A stretch of 64,000 nt of DNA from Holophagales bacterium (GTDB lineage Bacteria > Acidobacteriota > Thermoanaerobaculia > UBA5066), in the NCBI GenBank assembly GCA_016714815.1, contig JADKBZ010000009.1, positions 1-64,000 of the forward strand, in the 5' to 3' direction. Position numbers and translations under genes: made by a program. Positions 42,692 through 51,866 of this stretch are shown piece after piece (position 1 is the first letter of the stretch; every line of letters begins with the position of its first letter). The notes below the pieces were generated by a model. That model was not told the DNA's origin. It ran no database searches and saw nothing but the letters and a program-made list of their open reading frames with translations.

Positions 42692-45055
42692 GTGAACTTC
42701 GAAACCTGGTTCCAGGAAAAGCACCCCGGCATCCCTCCCCGCTCCGCCGCCGCCGTCCTCGCCCTCGGGGCCGAGGGGGGGACCGTCCCGTTCATCGCGC
42801 GTTACCGGAAAGAGGCCACGGGGGGTCTCGACGAGGTGGCCGTCCTCGCCGTCCTCGAAGCGAAGGAGGCGTGGGACGAGGTCGTCAAACGCCAGGCGTT
42901 CGTCGTCGGCGAGATCGACGCGCAGGGAAAGCTGACCCCCGAGCTGAAGGCGCGGCTCCTTGCCACGTTCGACCTTCCGACGCTCGAGGACCTCTACCTT
43001 CCCTACAAGAAGAAGCGGAAGACGAAGGCCGTGATCGCCCGCGAGGCGGGACTGCAGCCCCTGGCCGACTGGCTGTGGGAGCTCGGGCACGGGACCCTCG
43101 ATCCGTCCGCGGCCGGGCCGCCCGAGGCGAAGGCCGCGGGCTTCCTGAATCCGGACGCCGGCTTCGCCGACGCCCCCGCGGCGCTCCAGGGGGCCGTGGA
43201 GATCGTGATCGAGCGGCTCTCGGAGACCGAGGAATTGCGTCAGTACGCTCGCCGGGAGGCGTTCGATCGGGGAGGCCTCGCCTCTTCGAAGGGAGAGGAG
43301 CCGAAGGCGGCGAGCAAGTACGAGATGTACTTCGACTTCCGCGACTCCGTCGCCTCGCTGATGAAGCCGGAGTCGTCTCACCGGTACCTGGCGATGAGGC
43401 GCGGCTGGCTCGAGAAGGAGCTGACCCTCTCGCTCGGCGACGCGCCGAAGCACCCGGGGCTCGAGGAACGGCTGCTCGCCAGGTTCGAGCTGGCGGCGGG
43501 CGCGGGGGCCGCGACGCCGGCCCAGCCCTTCCTCAAGAAGGCGGCGCGCTTCGCGCTGAAGGCGCACGTCCTCCTCTCGATCGACGCGGAGGTCCACAAG
43601 GCGCTCAAGGACGTCGCCGACGAGGCGGCGATTCACGTCTTCGCCGAGAACGTCCGCCAGGTCCTCCTCGCGGCGCCGTTCGGCCCGAAGGCGGTCCTCG
43701 GCGTCGACCCGGGGCTTCGCACCGGCTGCAAGCTGGCCGTCGTCGACGGCTCGGGGAAGTACGTCGCCTCGACGGTGATCCACCTGCAGGGCGAGGACTC
43801 GCGCGAGCGGGCGCGCCGGACGCTCGTCGAAAGCGTGAAGACGGCCGCCATCCGCTGCGTGGCGGTGGGGAATGGCACGGGCGGCCGCGAGGCGGAGGCG
43901 TTCGTCCGCGAGGCGCTGCGCGAGGCGGGGCTCGACGTGCCAGTCGTCCTCGTCAACGAGTCGGGGGCGTCGATCTACAGCGCGAGCGAGACGGCCCGCG
44001 AGGAGTTCCCCGACCTCGACCTGACGATCCGCGGCGCGATCTCGATCGCGCGGCGGCTGCAGGACCCGCTCGCCGAGCTGGTGAAGGTCGACCCGAAGTC
44101 GATCGGCGTCGGGCAGTACCAGCACGACGTGTCTCCTCACGCGCTGAAGAAGAGGCTCGACACGGTCGTCGACTCGGCCGTGAACCAGGTCGGCGTGAAC
44201 CTCAACACCGCCTCGCCGCACCTCCTCGCGCACGTTTCGGGCATCGGGCCGGCGCTCGGGAAGGCGATCGTGGCGCGGCGCGAGACGAAGGGGCTCTTCT
44301 CCTCGCGGCCCGAGCTGCTGGAGGTGCCGCGCTTCTCGAAGAAGACGTTCGAGCAGGCGGCGGGGTTCCTCCGGATCGCGGGGGGAGAGAACCCGCTCGA
44401 CAACACGGGCGTCCACCCCGAGCGGTACGAGGCGCTCGAGGCGTTCGCCGCGGGGCTCGGGAAGAAGGCGGCCGACCTCGTCGGCTCCGGCGTGACCCTC
44501 GTGAAGGGGTCGAAGGAGCTCCGGGAGTCGCTCGGCGCCTTCACGTTCGACGACGTCGTGAAGGAGCTCGAGAAGCCGGGGCGCGACCCGCGCGAGGGCT
44601 TCGTCCCGTTCTCGTTCCTCGAAGGGGTGAACCAGGTCTCCGACCTTTCGGAGGGGATGACCTGCCCCGGCATCGTCACGAACGTGACGAATTTCGGGGC
44701 GTTCGTCGACATCGGCGTCCACCAGGACGGCCTCGTCCACATCTCGCAGCTCTCGTCGACGCGATTCGTGAAGGACCCGCGCGAGGTGGTGAACCCGGGC
44801 GACCGGGTGCAGGTGAAGGTCCTCGCGGTCGACCTCGCCAAGCAGCGGATCTCGCTGACGATGAGGCTGGGCGAGCCAGTCGCTGCCCAGGCGCCGAGGG
44901 GCGGCGCGCCGGCGGGCGAGGCCCCGCGGGGCTCGCGGCCGGGAGGCCGGCCCGCGGAGTCGCGGCCCGCTGCCGCGAAACCGCCGCAGCGCCCCGAGCC
45001 GCCGAAGCCCGAGGTGGACCGCCGCTGGGCGGGCCTTCAGAACCTGAAGAAGTGA
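42692..45055 (+). CDS. tex: Tex-family RNA-binding S1 protein
   Basis: 787 residues from GTG. Standard Tex layout: N-terminal helical domain (VPFIARYRKEATGGLDEV), a YqgF/RNase H-like fold at about 325-455 (VLGVDPGLRTGCKLAVVDG), tandem helix-hairpin-helix motifs (NTASPHLLAHVSGIGPALGK), and a C-terminal S1 RNA-binding domain (GIVTNVTNFGAFVDIGVHQD then GLVHISQLS). A low-complexity alanine, proline and arginine tail ends the protein. Tex binds nucleic acid and affects transcription and ribosome-associated processes. No clear ribosome binding site precedes the GTG; a GATCAT box lies 5 bases upstream, suggesting another leaderless start. Confidence 0.95.
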   Translation: MNFETWFQEKHPGIPPRSAAAVLALGAEGGTVPFIARYRKEATGGLDEVAVLAVLEAKEAWDEVVKRQAFVVGEIDAQGKLTPELKARLLATFDLPTLEDLYLPYKKKRKTKAVIAREAGLQPLADWLWELGHGTLDPSAAGPPEAKAAGFLNPDAGFADAPAALQGAVEIVIERLSETEELRQYARREAFDRGGLASSKGEEPKAASKYEMYFDFRDSVASLMKPESSHRYLAMRRGWLEKELTLSLGDAPKHPGLEERLLARFELAAGAGAATPAQPFLKKAARFALKAHVLLSIDAEVHKALKDVADEAAIHVFAENVRQVLLAAPFGPKAVLGVDPGLRTGCKLAVVDGSGKYVASTVIHLQGEDSRERARRTLVESVKTAAIRCVAVGNGTGGREAEAFVREALREAGLDVPVVLVNESGASIYSASETAREEFPDLDLTIRGAISIARRLQDPLAELVKVDPKSIGVGQYQHDVSPHALKKRLDTVVDSAVNQVGVNLNTASPHLLAHVSGIGPALGKAIVARRETKGLFSSRPELLEVPRFSKKTFEQAAGFLRIAGGENPLDNTGVHPERYEALEAFAAGLGKKAADLVGSGVTLVKGSKELRESLGAFTFDDVVKELEKPGRDPREGFVPFSFLEGVNQVSDLSEGMTCPGIVTNVTNFGAFVDIGVHQDGLVHISQLSSTRFVKDPREVVNPGDRVQVKVLAVDLAKQRISLTMRLGEPVAAQAPRGGAPAGEAPRGSRPGGRPAESRPAAAKPPQRPEPPKPEVDRRWAGLQNLKK

Positions 45056-45083
45056 AAGGGCACCTGTGCTAGAACTTTCCACC

Positions 45084-45677
45084 ATGAAGCAGACGCTGAC
45101 CTGCGTACTCCTCCTCCTGCCGCTCCTGGCGGTCTTCACCGCCTCGGCCCAGACCTCCACGAACCCCTCGGTCGTCGTGAAGACGTCGATGGGGAGCTTC
45201 ACGATCGAGCTCTATCCCGAGAAGGCTCCGGAGACGGTGAAGAACTTCCTCCTCTACGTCGACGAGGGCTTCTACCCGGGGACGGTCTTCCACCGGGTCA
45301 TCGACGGATTCATGGTCCAGGGGGGCGGGCTCGACAAGGAGATGGCGAAGAAGGCGACGCGCGCGCCGATCGTCAACGAGGCGGGCAACAAGCTGAAGAA
45401 CGTCGTCGGGACGGTCGCCATGGCGCGGACGGGCGAGCCGAACAGCGCGACGGCCCAGTTCTTCGTCAACGTGAAGGACAACTCCTTCCTCGACTACCGC
45501 GACAGCTCCCGCGACGGGATCGGCTACTGCGTCTTCGGAAAGGTCGTCCAGGGGATGGACGTCGTCGAGAAGATCAAGGTCGTTCCGACCGGGACGAAGG
45601 CCGGGATGCAGAACGTCCCGCTCACCCCGGTCGTCATCGAGTCGGTCACCCGCGCCAAGGCGGCCGATTCGAAATAG
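45084..45677 (+). CDS. Periplasmic cyclophilin-type peptidyl-prolyl isomerase
   Basis: 197 residues from the ATG at 45084, preferred over GTG 45066 because it begins a clean signal peptide (KQTLTCVLLLLPLLAVFTAS, cleavage near AQT). A complete cyclophilin domain follows: MGSFTIELYPEKAPETVKNF, FYPGTVFHRVIDGFMVQGGG with the catalytic arginine, VAMARTGEPNSATAQFFVN, and YCVFGKVVQGMDVVEKI. It would isomerise proline bonds of periplasmic proteins. A TAGAAC box at 45070-45075 ends 8 bases before this ATG with no ribosome binding site, so a leaderless message is possible. It lies 28 bases after tex. Confidence 0.93.
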   Translation: MKQTLTCVLLLLPLLAVFTASAQTSTNPSVVVKTSMGSFTIELYPEKAPETVKNFLLYVDEGFYPGTVFHRVIDGFMVQGGGLDKEMAKKATRAPIVNEAGNKLKNVVGTVAMARTGEPNSATAQFFVNVKDNSFLDYRDSSRDGIGYCVFGKVVQGMDVVEKIKVVPTGTKAGMQNVPLTPVVIESVTRAKAADSK

Positions 45678-45720
45678 CCGGCGCCCCGCGCGCGGGAATC
45701 CGCTCCGGTCCTGCTAAGGT

Positions 45721-45745
45721 CTCCACGCCGGTTTCCGGCGTGGAG
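45721..45745 (+). promoter_or_regulatory. Hairpin that hides the ribosome binding site of the BNR gene
   Basis: A perfect 11-base stem (CTCCACGCCGG at 45721-45731, CCGGCGTGGAG at 45735-45745) closes on a TTT loop. The 3' arm carries the GGAG of the ribosome binding site, six bases before the ATG at 45751. A TAAGGT box with an upstream TG (45712-45720) would start transcription at about the hairpin. The fold would lower translation unless opened; effect inferred. Confidence 0.55.
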
Positions 45746-45750
45746 GCTTC

Positions 45751-48700
45751 ATGGCCGGTCGTCCCGTTCGCGTCGCGCTCGCCTTTCTCCTCTTCTTCTC
45801 CGCGTCCGCCACGATCGCGGCGGTCGATCCGGTCCGGCTCGGGGGGCTGAAGGCCCGGAGCATCGGGCCGGCGGGGATGAGCGGCCGGATCGCCGCCATC
45901 GACGCCTTCGCTCCCGACCCGCGGATCGTCTACGTCGGCGCGGCGACGGGCGGTGTCTGGAAGTCGACGAATGGCGGCCTCACGTTCGAGCCGGTCTTCG
46001 ACGAGCAGCCGGTCCACGCGATCGGCGCCGTGGCCGTCGACCCGCGGACCCCCGACGTCGTCTGGGTCGGGACGGGCGAAGGGAACCTGCGCAACAGCAT
46101 TTCCCACGGGGACGGCGTCTACCTGACCCGCGACGGCGGGAAGACGTGGGCGAACGTCGGCCTCGGGAAGACGGAACGGATCCACCGGATCCTCCTCCAC
46201 CCGCGCGATCCGCGGACGGTCTGGGCCTGCGCCGTCGGCCCCGCCTGGACCGACGGGACGGAGCGTGGCGTCTTCCGGACGACGGACGGCGGGAAGAGCT
46301 GGAAGAAGGTCCTGCACGTCGACGAGAAGACGGGGTGCGCCGACCTCGCGCTCGACCCGGGCAATCCCGACCACCTTCTCGCGGCGATGTGGGACTTTCG
46401 CCGGACGCCTCACCTCTTCCGCTCCGGCGGCCCCGGGTCGGGCCTTCACGTGACGTGGGACGGCGGGGAGAGCTGGACGAAGCTGGGCGAGAAGGAAGGG
46501 CTCCCGAAGGGGCTGATCGGGCGGAGCGGCCTGGCGTTCTGCGAGGGGCATCCGGAGGTCGTCTACGCCGTCGTCGAGGCCGAGAAGAGCGTCCTTCTCC
46601 GCTCGGAGAACGGCGGCCGTCGCTTCGAGGTCGTGAACGACTCCCCGTCCGCCAACCCGCGCCCGTTCTACTACGCCGACATCCGGGTCGACCCCCGGCA
46701 GCCGAACCGGGTCTACTCGCTCGCCACCCAGCTGCGCGTCTCGACGGACGGCGGAAAGACGTTCGAGAACCTCCGCGGGACGGGGCGCCAGCAGGTCCAC
46801 GTGGACCACCACGCCCTCTGGATCGACCCGCAGGATCCGCGGCGGATGCTGCTCGGCAACGACGGCGGGATGTACGAGAGCCGCGACCGGGGCGAGACGT
46901 TCCGCTTCGTCGGGACGCTGCCGCTGGCGCAGTACTACCACGTGGCCGTCGACGGGCAGATCCCCTACAACGTCTACGGCGGGCTGCAGGACAACAACTC
47001 CTGGCGCGGGCCCTCCAGCGTCTGGCAGCGGGGCGGAATCCAGGCGCACCACTGGAAGGTGGTCGGCGGGGGCGACGGGTTCGAGACGCTCCCCGACCCG
47101 GAGGACCCGGCGCGCGGGTGGTCCCTCTCGCAGGGCGGGTACCTCATGCGCTGGAACGTGACGACCGGCGAGCGCCGCGATGCGAAGCCGCAGGCGCCCG
47201 TGGGGACGAAGCTGCGGTTCAACTGGAACGCCGCGCTCGCGGTCGACCCGTTCGAGCCGGCGACGGTCTGGCTCGGGAGCCAGTTCGTCCACCGCTCGAA
47301 GGACCGGGGCGAGACGTGGGAGACGGTGAGCCCCGACCTGACGACGAACGACCCCGAATGGCAGAAGCAGGAGACGAGCGGCGGCCTGACGCTCGACGTG
47401 ACGGCGGCCGAGAACTACACGACGCTCGTCACGATCGCCCCGAGCCCGGCGGCGAAGGGGACGGTCTGGACCGGGTCGGACGACGGGCGGATCCACGTGA
47501 CGCGCGACGGCGGGGCGACCTGGACGTCCGGTGGAGAAGGCGCTGCCGCCGGGCGCGCCGAAGAACGCGCACGTCATCGCGATCGAGCCTTCGCGGCACG
47601 ACGCGGCGACGGCGTTCGCCGTCCTCGACAACCACCGCTGGGGCGATCCGGCGCCCTACGCCTACCGGACGGACGACTACGGGAAGACGTGGAAGAGCCT
47701 CGCGTCGCCCTCCGTGAAGGGCTACGCGCTCGCGATCGTGCAGGACCCGGTGAAGAGAGAGCTTCTCTTCCTCGGGACGGAGACGGGCCTCTACGCCTCC
47801 CTCGACGGCGGGAAGGGGTGGCTACACCTCTCGAAGACGATCCCGACGGCGTCGGTGATGGACCTCGTCATCCATCCTTCCGAGGGCGACCTCGTCATCG
47901 CGACGCACGGCCGCGCGATCTGGATCCTCGACGACCTGACGCCCTTCCGCGAGATGACGGAGGAGGCCCTCGCGAAGCCGCTCCACCTCTTCACCCCGGC
48001 GCCCGCGCGGCAGCACTGGCGCGCGCCGGAGGACGGTGCGACGGGGGCGGGCGCGGGGGCGTTCGCCGGGGCGGCCCGGGCGTACGGCGCTCTCCTCACG
48101 TTCTCGCTGAACGCCCCGGGCCTCCCGCCGGCGGGCGAGGAGGAGCCGCCGGCGGCGCGGCGTGGCCGCGGCGGCCGGGGCGGAGACGGCGACGAGGGGC
48201 CGGACCCGTCGAGGCCCCGGGTCTCCCTCCGGGTGACGGACGCGGCCGGGAAGCTCGTGAAGGCTTTCGACGCCCCCGCGCGACAGGGCGTGAGCCGCGT
48301 GGCGTGGGACCTCGGGCGCGACGCCTGGCGCCGCTTCCCGCGCGCGGCCGACGCCGGCCCGCTGCCCGAGTGGCAGGCCTCGGGTCCCGAGGTCCCTCCC
48401 GGGGAGTACACCGTGGCAGTGACCTTCAAGGACGCGACCGCGAGCGCAAAGGTGACGGTCCTTCCCGACCCGCGTTCGAAGAACACGGCGGCCGACTGGG
48501 CGAGGCGGTGGGCGGCGATCGAGCGGGCGGGCGAGCTGCAGGAGAAGGCGGCGGAGGCGGCGATCCGGATTCGCCGGACGCGGGACGACGTGACGGCCGT
48601 GGAGGAGCGGCTCCGGCGGAAGAACGAGACGCTGCGCGACCCGGCCGAGCGGCGGAAGGCGAACGAGACGCCCTTTTCAAAAGAGGCCGCCGCCCTGAAG

Positions 48701-48973
48701 AAGGCGCTGACGGAGAGGGAGAGCCTCCTGTGGAGCCCGCCGGAGGACGCCGGGATCCCGGCGCGCGACCGCGTGGCGCAGGATCTCCAGGTAGCAGCGG
48801 GGAACCTGGCCTCGTCCTGGGCGCCGCCGAGCCCGACGCACCTCGAGAGGTTCCGCCAGGCCGAGGCGCGACTGACGAAGTACCTCGCGGACCTCGACGC
48901 CTTCTACGCGAAGGACGTGGCGGCCTTCCGGGAGAAGGCGGCGAAGGAAGGGGTGGGCCTGCTCGCTCCCTGA
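45751..48973 (+). CDS. Secreted BNR/sortilin-type beta-propeller protein, single frameshift
   Basis: A signal peptide (RPVRVALAFLLFFSASATIA) precedes repeated Asp-box (BNR) motifs such as S-T-N-G-G-L-T-F, D-G-G-K-T-W, D-G-G-K-S-W and R-G-E-T-W, forming one or two beta-propellers over about 600 residues, the VPS10/sortilin-like family often labelled glycosyl hydrolase. At 47530-47531 one extra G breaks the frame; removing it joins G-A-T-W-T-S to V-E-K-A-L-P-P-G and on to the second propeller half, a beta-sandwich (about 740-880) and a coiled-coil tail. The corrected protein is about 1073 residues. No glycosidase catalytic residues can be assigned; ligand binding or protein processing at the surface is likely. 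Assembly error is favoured. Confidence 0.85.
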
Positions 48974-49055
48974 TACGCGGAAACCCCGGCCCACCGGGTC
49001 TGCACGGACCTAGAATGAACGGCGGCCCTCGGAGAGAGGGCGGAACGAGGAAAGG

Positions 49056-50666
49056 GTGATCCGCCGTGTGCGTCCCTGGGCGCTGGCGTTCCTCTTCGGA
49101 GGCCCGGTCGTGACGGGCCTCCCGGGAGGGGCGTGCGAGGCGGCGGCGGGAGGACCGGTCCGGCCGCCCGCGCTGGCGGGAACCTGGTATCCCGAGTCGC
49201 CCGCGATCCTTCTCGCCACGGCGCGAAACCTCCTCCGCCAGGCGGCGCCGGCCGGGGTGCCGGCCGGCCGGCCCGTCGCCCTCGTCGTCCCGCACGCCGG
49301 GTGGGCGTACTCGGGCGTCGTCGCCGCGGCCGCCTACCGCCTGCTCGCGCGCGGGGAGTTCGAGCGCGTCGTCGTCGTGGCGCCGTCGCACCACCGCTCC
49401 TTCGAGGGATACGCCCTCGACGAGGCGCGGGCGTACCGGACGCCGCTCGGAGAGGTTCCGCTCGCCGGGGAGGCCGCCGAGGTGCTGCGGGCGCCCGGGC
49501 TCGCTCGCGTCGTCCCGGGCGCGACCGGCCCGGAGCATGCCGTCGAGATCGAGCTGCCGTTCCTGCAGGCGGTCCTCGGGCGCTTCTCCCTCGTCCCGGT
49601 CCTCGTCGGCCGGGTCGACGCCGCCGCCCAGAAGGCCTTCGCCGAGCGGCTCGCGAGGCTCGACGACGGGAAGACCCTCTTCGTCTTCTCGTCCGATTTC
49701 ACGCACTACGGGCCGCGGTTCGACTACACGCCCTTCGGGCCGGCGGCGGGGGCGCGCGGGAAGATCCGCGCCCTGGACGCGGCGTCGATCGACCTCCTCT
49801 GCCGGGGCGACGCGGAGGGTTTCCGGAGCTTCGTGAAGGAGAAGGACGCCACGATCTGCGGCCAGGCGGGCCTCGGCACGATGCTGGAGCTCCTCGCCCG
49901 GATCGCACCGAAGGCGAAGGGGACGCTCCTGGCCCACTGGGCTTCGGGCGAGATCCCCGGCTCGCGCGACGACGGCTCGGTCGACTACGCGGCCCTCGCC
50001 TGGACGAGGGAGGGGGGGCTGGCGGGGCCGGCGTTGACGGCCCCGCCCGCGATCCTGCCGGTCGACGCCTCGGCCCCGCCGCTGACGGACTCCCTCGGGC
50101 GGACGCTCGTGCGGGTGGCGCGGGGCGCGCTCGAGGCGGACCTGGCGCACGACCCGGCGCGCCTCGACGCGGCCCTTCGGGACCTCGGCGACGCCCCGGA
50201 GGCGTCGCGGATGCAGGCCGTCTTCGTCACGCTGAAAAACGCCGACCCGCCGGCGGTCGCCCGCCTCGGGGAGCTGCGCGGCTGCATCGGGCAGGTCGTG
50301 CCGACGTACTCGCTCGACCTGGCGGTCGTGAAGTCGGCCCTCGACGCCGCGCTCGGCGACCCGCGCTTCCCCGAGGTGGACGCGTCGGAGCTGCCGCACC
50401 TCTCGGTGGAGGTCACGGTCCTTTCCCCGATCGTCCCGATCGATTCGTGGAATCGGATCCGGATCGGGACGCACGGGATCGTCCTCTCGAAGGGGGGGCG
50501 CCGGGCCCTCTTCCTACCGCAGGTCGCAGTCGAGCAGGGGTGGACGCTCGAGGAGACGCTCGACCACCTCGCCCTAAAGGCGGGGCTTTCCCGCGGGGAG
50601 TGGAAGAGCGGCGCGAGCTTCTCCGTCTTCACGGGGCAGCTCTTTTCCGAGGAGCGGCGGCCTTGA
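49056..50666 (+). CDS. AmmeMemoRadiSam proteins B and A fused (MEMO1-AMMECR1), exported
   Basis: 536 residues from GTG after GAGG. A hydrophobic N-terminal segment with an upstream arginine pair (IRRVRPWALAFLFGGPVVTG) suggests an export signal. Residues about 35-310 are MEMO (AGTWYPESPAILL, PHAGWAYSGVVAAAAY, FSSDFTHYG, conserved histidines as in the dioxygenase-like fold). Residues about 335-536 are AMMECR1 (AVFVTLKN, LRGCIGQVVP, SVEVTVLSPI, FLPQVAVEQGW). In many genomes these are separate genes next to a radical SAM partner; here that partner follows at 50712. The system's biochemical role is unknown, though both domains have human homologues. Confidence 0.9.
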   Translation: MIRRVRPWALAFLFGGPVVTGLPGGACEAAAGGPVRPPALAGTWYPESPAILLATARNLLRQAAPAGVPAGRPVALVVPHAGWAYSGVVAAAAYRLLARGEFERVVVVAPSHHRSFEGYALDEARAYRTPLGEVPLAGEAAEVLRAPGLARVVPGATGPEHAVEIELPFLQAVLGRFSLVPVLVGRVDAAAQKAFAERLARLDDGKTLFVFSSDFTHYGPRFDYTPFGPAAGARGKIRALDAASIDLLCRGDAEGFRSFVKEKDATICGQAGLGTMLELLARIAPKAKGTLLAHWASGEIPGSRDDGSVDYAALAWTREGGLAGPALTAPPAILPVDASAPPLTDSLGRTLVRVARGALEADLAHDPARLDAALRDLGDAPEASRMQAVFVTLKNADPPAVARLGELRGCIGQVVPTYSLDLAVVKSALDAALGDPRFPEVDASELPHLSVEVTVLSPIVPIDSWNRIRIGTHGIVLSKGGRRALFLPQVAVEQGWTLEETLDHLALKAGLSRGEWKSGASFSVFTGQLFSEERRP

Positions 50667-50711
50667 CGGTGGAGGCCTCGCGCCGTCGTCGCGAACCGGC
50701 GCCGTGAACCG

Positions 50712-51866
50712 GTGAAAACGCGGCGCGAGCTGATCGTCTCGGTCCTGGGCGCGGCGTGCGCCGCGGCGTCGGGGAGGCTCGCCGGCGCGGGCGCACCGTG
50801 GGACCAGGACCCGGCTCCCTCCGCCGGGCTTCCGCCGCGCGCCGGCGGGGCGGGCGGGGTGCATCCGGCCCGGTGGTGGACACCCCTGCCGGGCTCGCAG
50901 GTCGCGTGCGGGCTCTGCTTTCGCGGGTGCCGGATCCCGAAAGGGGCGCGGGGGCACTGCGGTGTCCGCGAAAACCAGGGTGGGGAGCTGAAGACGCTCG
51001 TCCACTCGCGCCCCGCGGCGCTCGCGTTCGACCCGATCGAGAAGAAGCCGTTCTTCCACGTCCTCCCGGGGGCTTCGGCCCTCTCGCTCGGGACGGCCGG
51101 CTGCAACTTCCACTGCCGCTGGTGCCAGAACTGGGAGATCTCGCAGGCGCGGCCGGAGGAGGTGCCGGCCTCGAACCTGACGCCGGACGACGCCGCCGCT
51201 CTCGCCGTTCGGAAGGGAGTCCCCGTCGTCGCCTGCACCTACAACGAACCGACGGTCTTCGCCGAGTACGTTCTCGACGTCGCGGTCGCGTCGCGAAAGA
51301 GGGGCGTCCGGACGGTCGTCGTCTCCAACGGCGCGATCCGCCAGGAGCCGCTCGGCGATCTCTGCGCGGTCCTTTCGGCCTTCAAGGTCGACCTGAAGTG
51401 CTTCTCGGAACGGACCTACCGCGAGCAGTGCAGCGGAGACCTGAAGGCCGTCCTCGACACCCTCCGGCGCCTCGCGAAGGCGAAGGTCTGGACGGAGATC
51501 GTCGTCCTCCTCGTCCCCGGGCTGAACGACTCCGAGGCCGAGGTGAGGTCGCTTTCCCGCTTCGTGAGGGACGAGGTCGGCCCCGAAACGCCCGTCCACT
51601 TCACCCGATTCCACCCGACGTACCGGCTGACGAATCTCCCGCCGACGCCGGTCGCGTCGCTCGAGAGGGCCCGGGGGGTCGCGCTGGCCGAAGGGCTCGC
51701 GTTCGCCTACGTCGGGAACGTGCCGGGGCACGCGGGCGAGTCGACGTACTGCCCGGGGTGCGGCGTGCGGCTCATCCGGCGCGTCGGGATGGCGACGCTC
51801 GAGAACCGGCTGGCGAAGGGGGCGTGCCCGGACTGCTCCCGCGCGATTCCGGGCGTCTGGAGCTGA
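50712..51866 (+). CDS. amrS: AmmeMemoRadiSam-type radical SAM enzyme with a twin-arginine-like leader
   Basis: 384 residues from GTG. The N-terminus KTRRELIVSVLGAACAAASG has a twin arginine followed by a hydrophobic stretch and small residues, like a Tat signal. A CGLCFRGCRIPKG cysteine segment precedes the radical SAM motif CNFHCRWC, then VACTYNEPTVF, VSNGAIRQEPL and a C-terminal CPGCGVRLIRR...CPDC zinc-ribbon-like end. Pairing with the fused MEMO-AMMECR1 gene identifies the AmmeMemoRadiSam system. Export of a 4Fe-4S enzyme would need Tat transport of the folded protein, so the leader is notable. The last 95 bases overlap the opposite-strand gene at 51772. Confidence 0.88.
   Translation: MKTRRELIVSVLGAACAAASGRLAGAGAPWDQDPAPSAGLPPRAGGAGGVHPARWWTPLPGSQVACGLCFRGCRIPKGARGHCGVRENQGGELKTLVHSRPAALAFDPIEKKPFFHVLPGASALSLGTAGCNFHCRWCQNWEISQARPEEVPASNLTPDDAAALAVRKGVPVVACTYNEPTVFAEYVLDVAVASRKRGVRTVVVSNGAIRQEPLGDLCAVLSAFKVDLKCFSERTYREQCSGDLKAVLDTLRRLAKAKVWTEIVVLLVPGLNDSEAEVRSLSRFVRDEVGPETPVHFTRFHPTYRLTNLPPTPVASLERARGVALAEGLAFAYVGNVPGHAGESTYCPGCGVRLIRRVGMATLENRLAKGACPDCSRAIPGVWS

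Noticed and set aside
45084..45677. An upstream GTG start (45066) for the cyclophilin
   Set aside because: It would place six extra residues before a clean signal peptide, and a -10-like box at 45070 fits a start at 45084.
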